This document shows, one piece after another, positions 1 to 9,668 of a stretch of DNA of 64,000 bases; position 1 is the stretch's first letter, and each line of letters opens with the position of its first letter. The translations under genes and the position numbers were made by a program. The DNA is from Varroa destructor (lineage: Eukaryota > Arthropoda > Arachnida > Mesostigmata > Varroidae). The stretch is taken from positions 25,836,882-25,900,881 of the forward strand of contig NW_019211460.1 of NCBI RefSeq assembly GCF_002443255.2, written 5' to 3'. The notes beneath the pieces are model-generated. The model saw only the letters and a list, made by a program, of their open reading frames with translations. It did not search any database and was not told the origin of the DNA.

Positions 1-1029
1 GTTACCTTTATATACTTTCCCTGCTTTCCTGTTTTTGTGGTCGCACAATAATGACTCGAGAATAGTTTTCCTATTTCCTTGCCTGTTGTCATCGCTATTT
101 CCAAGCAGATATCACAAAAAGGTGCATGTATCTCGTACGCGTTACGATACACGTGACAAATTGGTGCAGAAAGATTGATTTTCCTTTTTATTTTCAGTGG
201 TCGAATATGAGGTGATTTCTTTCTAGTGTTGTGCTTGATAAATCAATTTGCGTCATCTCTTCGCCTGCCTTATCTCCAGATATCATTGTGAAGGGACTGC
301 ATAGTTACCTACAAATATCTGAATACTACTCTGTCCGCTGTCACTGAAAGCAATGTCTACAATCATTGCGCAAGCGCGATCTTCTTTAGCAGTACCCGTA
401 ACTACGTATGGTCTTGTCATTCCTATCAATATGTAACAATACGAGTTGGGAACACTCATTATTTGCAAGCGGTATAATTTGTTCTAAACCTTTAACCCCT
501 TTTTGGCGTCAATTTGCTATACATGAATTGTGATTGTTCTTTTTATTACTATCATACCACGTGACGAATACCTTGGCCGTTTGACTGGCAGGTTTTTTTC
601 GATCCCAACCAAGTGCCTCGAACAGGTTTCGCCAAAAGTGCAACTTAGAACGTACACATTTTCTTTCGCTTAGTTTGTTTCTCGATAATCATAGTTGTTA
701 TTTCGGCTTTTGTGTGTTTTCCTTTCGTATGTCAACTGTCCTCATGAGCCGCTTCAGCGTCTTCATCGAAGCAGAAGATCATGTGATATTAGCGATCAAA
801 CATGGCAATGTTCTCATGATAAGCTCAGAGCTGATTTCGGTGAAGGAGAAGCCATGGCAGAAAAGGAATTTACTGAAGACTGCTAGATACACTTAGTGCG
901 ACTATACGGAGTTTCTATAAAGAGCTGGGGCTGTATTTAATTTATTCTTATGCCTCGAAAAGGAAAATGGGGTTAAGCAAAACGTATTATTGCTTTTGCA
1001 GTCTTGAAATTGGCTTCACATATGTAAAG

Positions 1030-1062
<33 letters not shown>

Positions 1063-2260
1063 CTATTGGCGTTTATATTCCTTCGTGATCTCCTTTGATA
1101 ATGTTATCGTTGAATATGATTATTTTCCTTGCTGACCTGTCGTATGCTTTTATGTACATTAAGTTTGCCCATACATATATATATATATGTAAAAGGGCAA
1201 AAAGCTTCTTACCGTAGCGACTGAACAAGCTTGCTGTGTCTCTCCGCATGTTGTGTTGTTGAAAGTCTGCCGCTGGTCTTGGTAAGTTGTACGTATATGA
1301 GTGTCCATGATATATTGCTTAGATCGCCCCGGCTTTCGACTGCATGATATCTCAACCAGACCGGTGATGTAAAGGAAATTTTACATCTTCGTCTTCCTCT
1401 AGTCGTTACAAAATATCAAATTAGTCTAAGTCATTTGCGGCCAGCCAACAGACATGTTGATGATGGGGATCGCAACAGTCAATGCCAAGCATATGCACTG
1501 TATAGACAATGGTACATTTCTTGTGTAGTCAATGGGGTATAACTTTACAGCAACGGTAATGCTCGTCGTCCCTAGTCGCGCTAGAGGGATGTGTGCGAAC
1601 TATACAACCCAGGCAACACCTACTGTCCGGTACATTGTGGAACAATGGCTTCCGGCCAACAAAGTATTTGGACGACCATTATGAACTGTGAACTTAATGT
1701 GTTCCAAGGTAGCATCCAGTCAACTCTTCATATAAATGTAGCGATTCTGTAATATTCTTACGTTAAACACTTGACTAATGCTTGATATCGGCCGCGTCAC
1801 TTGTGTGAGCGCGTTCTAAAAGCTTAAAGTGAGCCAGTCGATGGATGAGGTCGTGCAAGAATATAGGAAATGTACTCGATTCCAGCGGGGTTTGCGCTAA
1901 GTACAATTTCCATTTGCCGTTTGTATGTAGATGTGAGCATTGTGTGTGTTACGTTTTATGATTTTCAGCATAATTATATTTATGATTTATATCATCAATA
2001 CCCTGCGCGACTATTCGATAAGCCTTCGAAAATCGCCTGACTTTGTTGTTGGCGTAGTTAACCCAACTGTGCCAACCTACACCAGCTGGGTTATTGGTGC
2101 ATAAGAAATAATGAAAGCAATTTTCAAAAACAGATCGGACCGAAAACACAATTCTAACACTTTGTCATACATTGGTGACGAATTCTAATCCATATAAGTC
2201 GACTGCATAGACAGCTTTTGTTTTCCAGCAAGAAGTAGCGAGGAAACTGCCGATGAAATG
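1..2260. other. 3' flank and probable 3' UTR of the SHB-like gene
   Basis: No coding segment is supported here. The stretch directly after the stop at 2261 should be 3' UTR on the minus strand. A minus-strand AATAAA lies at 946-941 and could be the poly(A) signal about 1.3 kb after the stop, but other T-rich sites exist near 190 and 542. Two TA repeats interrupt the region. The short plus-strand ORF near 675-896 shows nothing recognisable. Confidence 0.4.
1032..1061. repeat. (TA)n microsatellite
   Basis: An uninterrupted run of about 15 TA units. A shorter, self-complementary TA run lies at 1173-1190. It sits in the presumed 3' flank of the SHB-like gene and is likely length-variable. Confidence 0.95.
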
Positions 2261-2447
2261 TTAGAGAAGCTGAGCAATAACGGGATGTAAAAGGCTCATG
2301 TGTTCGGCGCCTTTGATGGGTAATTTATTCAATGAATAATGATGAATCATCTCGGGAATTGACTCGAACGGTTTGCTGAACTGGCCCAGCACGAAACGGC
2401 CGTCAGACTTGTAAACAATTTTCATGTGCATGAACCCGCGAGTGCTC
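2261..2447 (-). CDS. Shb: Last exon of SHB-like gene: C-terminal half of SH2 domain
   Basis: The exon opens after acceptor catctttcag at 2448 and supplies one base that completes the AAG lysine begun in the previous exon. It reads [10 protein letters not shown], then [20 protein letters not shown], then [16 protein letters not shown] and stops at TAA. GFMHMK and KLPIKGAEH are hallmark blocks of the SHB/SHF SH2 domain. The protein ends only a few residues past the SH2 fold, as in the family. In the genomic frame the ORF runs upstream past the acceptor, but that part (about 2448-2485) is intron. Confidence 0.93.
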
Positions 2448-5400
2448 CTGAAAGATGCACAGTTTTCAAAAAGAATCGGCGGCAAAGATTATGTAAGAAA
2501 TTATTTTTGTTAGAGTTAGCTTTGGGAAGAAACAGTACACACTACGCGTCTTATGGCCAAAAAATCCAAAATGAAGGATCCATTTTGATTTAATTGATCA
2601 TTTGATTGTAACTATATGAAACAGATGTAAAGAACTACTTATTAAATAAAAACAATAATTAAATAGGCTGACTTTATATGAACTTACTTGATAGACAGTG
2701 AGTAGTCCTGTTTGCTGCTCTCGCTAATACGAACAAGGTAGCTACCCTCCTTTTGACTGCGAAGTAGACATTCAGCATCCACCCGTGAAATAGCTCCATG
2801 GTACCATCCTTGACGAGCTAAGCCGAGTGCCGGGTCTACCGGCTCGCCTTGTGGTAGCGGGACAGAGCATCCAAAGTTGAAGGCCATATTACCTCGACTC
2901 CGTTTTGGTGACCCATTTAGATTTAGTGGAAGACTGGGTCGAGATGCGACAGAACTAGAATCTGAACCTTCAGATAGAAGATGTTAAGAGAAACCGCATG
3001 TTAATTAATTGGTTGTTGGTGCCATTTTGTCTACCTCATTCAGCAATTCAATACTTGTGCTCTACCTAAGAACAAATTTTTCGATGGAACATTTGCATTT
3101 TATGGTAAGGCCGAGAGACAGGTCGGTTCAAACGACTCGTGTACGCTATCTGCATGTTCAGTATTTAGGTGTATTCATGTACTTTCCTTCACGATAAGGT
3201 GTTTGCGTTATTTTATTATTATTTTTATTATGTTACTATGTATTGGTTTACTACTATTGAAGCTTCTATTCTATCCTGATATGTTATTCTTAGATTACTT
3301 CCTTACTATTATTCGATGGTAGCAGATCGTGAGGCCTTTCGACCGATTGCTTACTGCCCGTTCGATGGAGGTCGGCGGATCCCGACGATACGGAAGAGGC
3401 AGATCGGTGGGCTGGGACCCGTGGAGCCATGTTGGGAGAAGAATCGCCTCCACTTGGATTACAACTGCTAACTCCAACTGGCCCACTGAGTCCCGAAACG
3501 ACTGAACTCGCCGATGAAATTGAGCTCACCGATGACGTGCAAACCTTGCCTGACCTCTGAAGTGCTGAGGGTTGACCGCCTTTAGGTATGTCCCACGGGG
3601 AATCATAATCCTCTTCGGGACGATTATCACATGACGGATTTTGCTGCACCTATATGGGACAAAGGAAGATAGGGTTAAATCGTTGTATTGAACAAAGTTC
3701 ACGTTTTTTGAGTAAACTGATACCAGTACGCATAAGCTAAACATAACCGCAACGGGCATTGGGAGCTTTACATTTACTGTGACTTATGATTACGTCCAAC
3801 AACAATGTAATGGGAATCCTTTATGGCCAGCCATCCATCCATACATAGTTAAATGTTCTTCTTATAAGCATTACCGGCAAAGAATCACACATCAGCCCCG
3901 GAATGAATGTTTTTATAGCCGTACTTTACTTGCCTTATTATTAATATCCTTGACATCGCACGTAGGTAAAGGAAATGGCTGCCTCGAGCTTGTCCTCGGT
4001 GGCGTCTTATTACTGTTATCAACTGGAGGAAGGTTTTGGTAGGTCGTACCTTGCCGGGGATGACGCGGCGCTGGTACAGGTGGAGCGGCGGTAGTGGTCG
4101 AACTACTGCCCTGGAACTGCTCGCGTGACAAACATAAACGAAGACGCATCTCGCGTTACAAGTCGTCTAGTGTATACGCTGACAAATGTCAGCAAGGGCT
4201 TAACACACGGTACCTTAATAGTAGACTTTTTAGACGTATTTGAGAACTAAATCGCAGTATAATTACCTTCTAAATTGTGCTGGGCTTATTTATATATATA
4301 CATATATTATTGAAAATGTTCGTCACATTGAGCAAAGTAAAAATGCATCGCTGTTCCCTTCTTGGTTCCATGGCAACGTTAGTAGGCCGTACCTGTTGCG
4401 GCGGCAGTACCGCGTTGGTCGATGACTGCTGTTGCTGGCGCAAAGGGTTTGCCGAGCTCAGCGGTATTCCCTGCTGGTGCGACGACGATGAAGGGGCTTT
4501 CCGTTGGGCGCGAGGTATGCCTGGAGGCAGATCCGTTTTCCGACCGCCATTTCCTCCGCCATGACTCGCACTCGTTGAATTTGCTCGCCGAACGTGCGGC
4601 GGTCTAGGGGGAGCTCCAACTCCCATAAGATCGTCGGCACCGTTTCGGACGTTTGCGGCCGCTGCGGCTAGTTTACCTGAAGAGACTAAAATACATGACA
4701 AAATAATACACAGTAAATAAAAAAAAAAAACAGCAAAAAAGCACAATGTTCTTGAGGTGGCAGGCTCGTATAGTTCTCCGTGATGGCTTATTGAGTAATT
4801 TTAAGCTCACGTTGTGGTTTAGGTTCGAACCCGAACATAGACGCACTTCGTTTCGTGCTTGCAAGTTTAAAAGCGTTACCGGACGTAAATTCGACACATA
4901 AAAAAGGCTCGTATGGCTGTATTTGGTAATACGCAAATATGTAGCAAATAATAAATGAAATAAACTTTAGTTTTTTTTTTATTACTATTGTGTAATCTGA
5001 TTGTTTCGATTCTAATTGTGCAAAATATTGTGCCATTAAGGTGATATGGTTTAAGCGAAAGTTAGATCTGCTTTATCAAGCGGCATACGCAGCATTAAAG
5101 GTGCGCAATGCTTCGGTAACTTTCTAATAATTTTTTCTTAGCTGCAACAAAACGTATTCTGTTTTTATGACGAGCTTTCGTCAAAAGCTAATATTTTGCG
5201 TTAGCCGTTACGCAAGTCAACATACATCTTCAACTGAACATTAAGAAACGTGTCCATACATAAAGCGGCGATCTGCATAACAGGTGAGTGGACAAATCAA
5301 CCAGATCAGTAGAGCAGGCCAAAATACCTTACGCAGTGGTGTCGCCGAAGGCTCTGCCTAAAAGCTGAATTGCTACTTAGACAATGGGCGACACTCGAAA

Positions 5401-7390
5401 AAGGAACGCCCTAAATAACAGCATTTCTATCTGCTTATCGCTTCTCATACACCGTTTGCTGAACTAATCAGTAAGCTATAATTAATAATATAACAGACTT
5501 ATATGCGCCTGCTAATCATCAGCGCTTACAAAATATCGAAAGGGATCTCCGTAAACGAGCAGGTTCTTCGATCATAAGAACAGAGCAGGGAATAGAAATC
5601 ACTGGCGTTGACAGCTTCGTCAGCCCTGCTACCGTGCAGGCTAGGGCCCTGTGTGATTTAGAAGACAAGCTACCAATGTACTGCCTGCAGCTATTGTGGG
5701 GGGACATGTACTAATAGGCTTGCCTTTATCAGCGATATCAGAGTAACGAGTACGATTCGAATGTAAAATACAGAAAAAATAATATTGTCTATAGCATGAT
5801 ATTACAGGCACACTTGAGTAAATATTTAGGCTCCATCACTGAGTATGTTGTCCTCCATGACGAACATGCTTACCCATGTTCAGGTAGAATATAATGCACA
5901 ATTTACACAGCTGTCCACTCCATTTAGCCAATGTCAATACTTAAACACTGAAGAAGCGATAAACAGAATCTTCAGCGGATATAGCGATTAGTATATGCAA
6001 CATGAAATATATGTCACATTTTACGAAACTGTCAATGAAACACTGAACGATAATGGATGCTACGGAAAATGAAGTGTAGAAACTTCCTACCGAGATTCAT
6101 GGAGGCGTACGGCGTAGAGTACATATCCTCAAGACAGCCATCGCTGCCAGTGTGGGTACGGGAGTTTTTTAGCTCGGCGATGAGGTCCACTGGATCCTGG
6201 TACTCGTCGCATAATGTTACCTTGAAACACAAAGAAAAATAGCTAATATTGAATATGATGTAATTGTAGGAACCGCGTCTGTTGCTAGCGTCTCCTACCA
6301 AGTTGTTGATTGGAAGAACTGATCGCGTATCGTATTATAGATCTTTTTGACTATACACTTATTGTACTTGCCATGTCAGCCCAAGCAATAGTACGCCGTC
6401 AGAGACAAGATTACCGATGGTGTTCGAAAATTGGTCGATTAAAATGACAATCAGAAACCTACGAGCCTATGAACTCTTGAAACTTATGAACAACTGATAA
6501 ATGAGCAATATTCCTGTAGACAGAATCCTATTCTATTGCAAAAAAAAACGTTTTCAAATACTTCATAATACGATCGAAACTTCTCTGGAGTAACCAGCTA
6601 TCACCGAATATCCTTGAGGCAAGGGTCGTCGTTACGGCAAAATCTATGCTAGCAAGGGCCATTAGTCACTAGATAGAAATCTATATTTACTTGTCAAAAT
6701 TAAGTACTCATAACGCAACATAATAACTAAAATCGACGCAATATAAGCATCACTGCAAGCAAACAAATAAAAATAAGGGTTTTTCGTTAGCCTTCAACCA
6801 TATACAGAAAGGAGCAAATAGATTTTGATCCCAATTTGCGAAGGAGCAGGAAATAAAAGAGTCTTCCTAGATCATCGCTGGTCCTTCATAGAAGGAACGG
6901 GTTAATTCTAACAGCAAAGTCTTCAATACCTGGTTAAATTTTACTAATATTATTCCTTGCCACAGTTCCAGCTCTATCAAAACATACTCCATAGTGTAAT
7001 ACTAACGGCTTGTAACTATAAATGGCTAATTTTAATACTATGCAAAGGAAAATTGCAGTTGATGTTATTCTTACTATTAGTCCTATGACGTATGATGGAT
7101 GTATCACTACTTTAAGTAAAAAAGCACGAGAAGTTGTTATTCAGCCATCGTTTTAAGGCTTGCTATGATACAGCAGTGGAAAATTATTGCTAGTCAAGCA
7201 TACGCGGGTTATTCTTCAAGTAGGTCGGATTCAATTAGTTAGTCTGCCTACTTTTCACCTACCTGGAGGTCGTCCTGGCTGTGCTGAACACGTCCACTTT
7301 CCCCATGCCCCACGACGCCGCTACAAGCCCTGCCAATATTAGCCAGGTTACTTTCACTGTTGCATCTCGCTGGCTGTTGCGTAAAGGCCC
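2261..7390 (-). CDS. Shb: SHB-family SH2 adaptor protein, C-terminal 513 residues (7 exons, 5' partial)
   Basis: The gene is read as join of complements 7390-7263, 6220-6091, 4676-4393, 4116-3925, 3649-3307, 2967-2688 and 2447-2261. Every junction keeps one frame, with total length 2 nt plus 514 codons including stop TAA at 2263-2261. Seen along the protein: YQDP (about residue 49), YSTP (76), YDSP-W (259), an SH2 domain (about 413-506) and end ...VIAQLL. Human SHB has the same order: [43 protein letters not shown]. From family knowledge, these are cytoplasmic scaffolds without catalytic activity. The SH2 domain binds phosphotyrosine on receptors, and phosphorylated YxxP sites recruit CRK-type SH2 proteins. 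Human SHB is about 509 residues, so a further N-terminal segment makes this protein longer, or its middle is expanded. Which vertebrate paralogue is closest cannot be resolved here. No start codon or promoter was identified. Confidence 0.9.
2688..2967 (-). CDS. Shb: Exon of SHB-like gene: linker and N-terminal half of SH2 domain
   Basis: The exon lies between acceptor ctatctgaag (ending 2968) and donor caa|gtaagtt at 2687. It begins with a basic, serine-rich linker (residues 360-385) followed by [20 protein letters not shown]. Human SHB has a similar ERVDP...WYHGAIS block. The FLVR-type motif YLVRIS carries the phosphotyrosine-binding arginine at about residue 438, so ligand binding should be intact. 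A second acceptor 6 bp downstream (ggttcag) would keep frame and drop two residues. The exon is 280 nt and starts and ends in split codons that match its neighbours. Confidence 0.92.
3307..3649 (-). CDS. Shb: Exon of SHB-like gene: YDSP-W motif and Ser-rich region
   Basis: The exon follows acceptor catatag at 3650 and ends at donor aata|gtaagg. It starts [20 protein letters not shown], matching the acidic DRPADEYDQPWEW segment of human SHB. YDSP is a YxxP site of the type bound by CRK-family SH2 domains when phosphorylated. The remainder (about residues 270-350) is a disordered, Ser/Gly-rich stretch of the kind seen in adaptor linkers. The end contributes one base (A) to a serine completed in the next exon. 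GTG at the 5' edge is an internal valine codon and not a start. Confidence 0.88.
3925..4116 (-). CDS. Shb: Exon of SHB-like gene: proline-rich linker (3' boundary uncertain)
   Basis: Acceptor cgcgagcag at 4117 opens [20 protein letters not shown], a proline-rich segment with PxxP spacing that could serve as an SH3 ligand, followed by a Thr/Ser/Pro-rich tail. The preceding exon ends in phase 0 and this one begins in phase 0. The downstream donor is weak: aaa|gtacgg (used here) and gat|gtcaag (exon end 3955) both give the required phase 0, while the better-looking aa|gtaaag would break frame. The choice changes only about ten linker residues. An alternative acceptor 6 bp downstream (ttccag) is also in frame. 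Confidence 0.7.
4393..4676 (-). CDS. Shb: Exon of SHB-like gene: basic and Ser/Gln-rich linker
   Basis: The exon is bounded by acceptor gtctcttcag (ending 4677) and donor caacag|gtacgg. Two bases complete a glycine split from the upstream exon, then 94 codons run in frame. Residues 86-180 contain [10 protein letters not shown] (a possible SH3-binding stretch), a Gly/Ser patch, a basic RAQRK segment and an interrupted Gln/Ser tract (RQQQQSS). No folded domain is apparent. Its position between the YSTP motif and the YDSP-W motif corresponds to the variable central linker of SHB. The longer genomic frame running past the donor to 4270 is intronic. Confidence 0.85.
4677..6090 (-). other. Intron of the SHB-like gene, carrying a SINE
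   Basis: This 1.4-kb intron separates the YxxP exon from the basic linker exon. It contains the tRNA-derived SINE fragment near 4788-4862 and several poly-A/T runs (around 4720 and 4970). No additional exon of correct phase was seen. Confidence 0.7.
4788..4862 (+). mobile_element. tRNA-derived SINE fragment, copy A
   Basis: A perfect Pol III box B (GGTTCGAACCC, starting 4822) is followed by AGACGCACTTCG (4839-4850) and TTTCGTGCT. The same two blocks in the same order and nearly the same spacing recur at 34697-34726, and the 3' block recurs at 62728-62748. Upstream, CACGTTGTGG aligns to CACGCTGTGG of the second copy. The tRNA-like A half is degenerate. The element is intronic to the SHB-like gene and antisense to it. 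Confidence 0.6.
6091..6220 (-). CDS. Shb: Exon of SHB-like gene: tandem YxxP motifs (YQDP, YSTP)
   Basis: The exon follows acceptor gtgtttcaag at 6221 and ends at donor ctcg|gtagga. It reads [17 protein letters not shown], close to the VTIADDYSDPFDA block of human SHB, and later [12 protein letters not shown], close to LYDTPYEP. Both tyrosines sit in YxxP context, the recognised CRK/CRKL SH2 ligand. The exon ends with one base that joins GT of the next exon to make glycine. The phase match and two conserved blocks make this exon secure although it is only 130 nt. Confidence 0.9.
6221..7262 (-). other. Intron of the SHB-like gene
   Basis: About 1 kb of AT-rich intron with no recognised exon or repeat beyond short homopolymers. 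Confidence 0.6.
7263..7390 (-). CDS. Shb: Upstream exon of SHB-like gene (phase-supported, weak conservation)
   Basis: This exon is inferred from a strong donor (ctccag|gtaggt at 7262) and acceptor gcggtttgcag (ending 7391). The 42 complete codons are open and end VQHSQDDLQ in phase 0, exactly what the next exon ([10 protein letters not shown]) needs. Two extra bases at the 5' edge require a preceding exon ending in phase 1. The acidic DDL just before VTL resembles SHB-family architecture, but most of the exon has no conserved block that I recognise. It has no methionine, so translation must begin further upstream on the minus strand. Confidence 0.65.
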
Positions 7391-9100
7391 CTGCAAACCG
7401 CGTCAGAGTATGACTCGGCTATGTTAGTCTATTTGCTCGAACAAGAATATTTACAATGATCTACTGTCTATGGTTACTTTCAGTAAGACGAACAGCCGTT
7501 ATCGACTGTTCATCCATAGGACTATATCTAACGACTTCTGATCGAATTAAGCATTTCCACCCGCTTCATATATTCATATGATCCGACTTTCCTTTTCTTA
7601 GGTGTCATTTTAATCGGTTACAACTTGATCAGACAGCTGATGATATCTATGAGTACGCATTCCAGCTGTGGGTACCGTTGCTTTCTAATGACTGGGACAT
7701 TGGTTCATACATATCGACGCTCTGTATACATCTGTGTGCTTTTCTCGCCCACGCGATCATTAGCGCTGCAGACAGAACAGGTCCTATCGCTATCCGTATG
7801 TCAATCACGATAGGAGGTTGGGAGGCATACGCCAGCAGCGACTTTTCTAAATACCGTCAGCAGGTCCCCAACCGCTGTCGTCACCGTAGATTCGCCTTCT
7901 AACCCCCGGCCACTTGCTCATGTTTTCTACCTTTTATCTTGGTTTCGTACAGTAGCATATCTTCGCATATGGTGTCCGACCCGCTTCTTGCTCGCGACGC
8001 CGTTATCGACGCACGGCGCGGTATAGCATGTTTGTGTTCTCGCGACACGAAGCCGCCCACGAGGTCACGAACTATTTACTGATTTAGTGGTCTCTACTTT
8101 TTAACATTAAGGTAAATCTTTTTCAGTGTTCGAATTCCAGGAATGCATTTGCTCTTGTTCCAGCAACATTCTTCTTCTCTGTGAACCAGCATATGTCAGC
8201 TCTGAATCGTTTTCGGCTTTTGGCGTCCGTATTTAAACCAGGCAGGTCCGATCGCCTGCCATATGTTACATTTATGATATCAGTAGGCGTTCGAAAGGTG
8301 TTGCGGCCTCTCATAGACCGATTGGCTCTCCCGCCACTACCTCTTCACTTGCTTCACCATGTACCGCTGCATGGGAAGTACAAACGCCACGGCAAATCGA
8401 TCCGTGTTCCACCGTCTCATCGATGGTGTGTAGGGCTCATAAGGTGATGGTTTTACAGGCACCAATAAGACGCCATCTACACAACCTGATCAATTCGAAG
8501 CTTAGGCTTCCTTATACTTGGACTGCGCCCAAAAGTAACATGGCATGTATGCAGTCGATCCGTTCTAATATCATTCAATTTGTGTCACAGCTAGAACTCA
8601 CATTCAGACGTACCAGAACGCAATTCAGCTCGGTTAGAGCCCTGTGGAAGCATGTTCCACCTCCAGATCACTCGGGAAATAATACTTGTAGTCTTTGATG
8701 CATATTGATAGGGTAGTCTTGAGGCATTAGATGGGGTGCACTTAACGATCTGGTCGTGAAGCTGCGCGGTTCGTTATCGCGCACACAATCTATTGTTCGG
8801 GTACCATTATAATTTTTCGTTTTATTTAGCGGTTTTAGAGAGCTATGTAGTGTCCGAAGTGCCAGACACTCTGCCATCGCCCCATCCGGATATGCCTAGG
8901 TCGGGCAGAATCGCATGAAAAACCCCACCATCTCCCTGCTGGAAACCAGCCTCCGCTATAGGTCGACAGAAACTTAGGCAGCGGGACGATAGAAATGTGG
9001 TGAAGTGTTGTCGGTGATCAATTAGACACACTGTATGCGTTTGCTATTTGCTTTTGACTATGTGCTTATTCTGACTCTGTTAGGAGGTGTATATTAACAG
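7391..9100. other. Unassigned region upstream of the known SHB-like exons
   Basis: This should contain upstream intron and possibly 5' exons of the SHB-like gene, but none was recognised. A GC-richer island at about 7860-8460 is open in frames on both strands. The minus-strand frame ending at 8123 has a balanced amino acid make-up but no motif that I know. Confidence 0.35.
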
Positions 9101-9219
9101 AAGCGCGAGAGGATGAGGTGCGGGAGCAAATCGAGATCGGTCGAGCGGAATACAAACCGTACATTCACGAACACGTTTCGGAGATTTTATTTTATCCAAA
9201 CTTTCGTCCTTGGCTGTGA
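9101..9219 (+). CDS. Candidate terminal exon, unknown protein (weak)
   Basis: After acceptor tatattaacag (ending 9100) the frame is open to TGA at 9217-9219. The charged peptide begins AREDEVREQIEIGRAEY and ends with NFRPWL. A plus-strand AATAAA occurs at about 9359, in a plausible place for a 3' end. No family is recognised. The overlapping minus-strand frame (9080-9268) is also open, so chance cannot be excluded. If real, it is a plus-strand gene upstream of, and opposite to, the SHB-like gene. Confidence 0.18.
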
Positions 9220-9450
9220 CTTTCTCAACGAGGGAATGCCTAACAGAAAACGACATTTGGGCGTTCAATTAAACATAATGATCGTGTAACGAAGGAAGCT
9301 TGATATTTTATATGTGTGATTACTTTTTACATAATCTAAGTTTAAGGATTATGATTTGAATAAAACGAAACAAGTACTATACTCTTAGTTTGCTTCATTA
9401 TTACCACGTGAAGAGCAACTCTGCCACGGTCTTCTATGATTCATTACAAC

Positions 9451-9668
9451 GCATCACTAGGGCTGACAATCGGCTCACTGTTCACTGTGACAGTATAAGA
9501 GGCTGGTCACTGTCTGCCAGAGTCGCGCTATCGCAGAGACTGCAGTCCGACATGCGACTAACACGCACACGCTCAGGTAACGATGTGGGGGTCGGAGATC
9601 AATCAGTCAATGCAGACGCCAAATGGCTGCATCACCAAGTCAGAGCCAAGCGGGTTCGACCGTAAGAC
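9451..9668 (+). repeat. Dispersed repeat family 1, copy 1
   Basis: About 220 bp that aligns, in the same orientation, to 11491-11715. The strongest block is GTCCGACATGCGAC (9545-9558), identical in both, within a longer stretch starting GCTATCGCA and ending CGCGCACAC-like. Further matching blocks follow, such as CAGTCAATGCAGACGCC against CAGTTAAGCAGGCACC and a shared end near GAGCCAAGCGGG. The family is unknown. It could be a SINE or non-autonomous DNA element. Confidence 0.6.
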
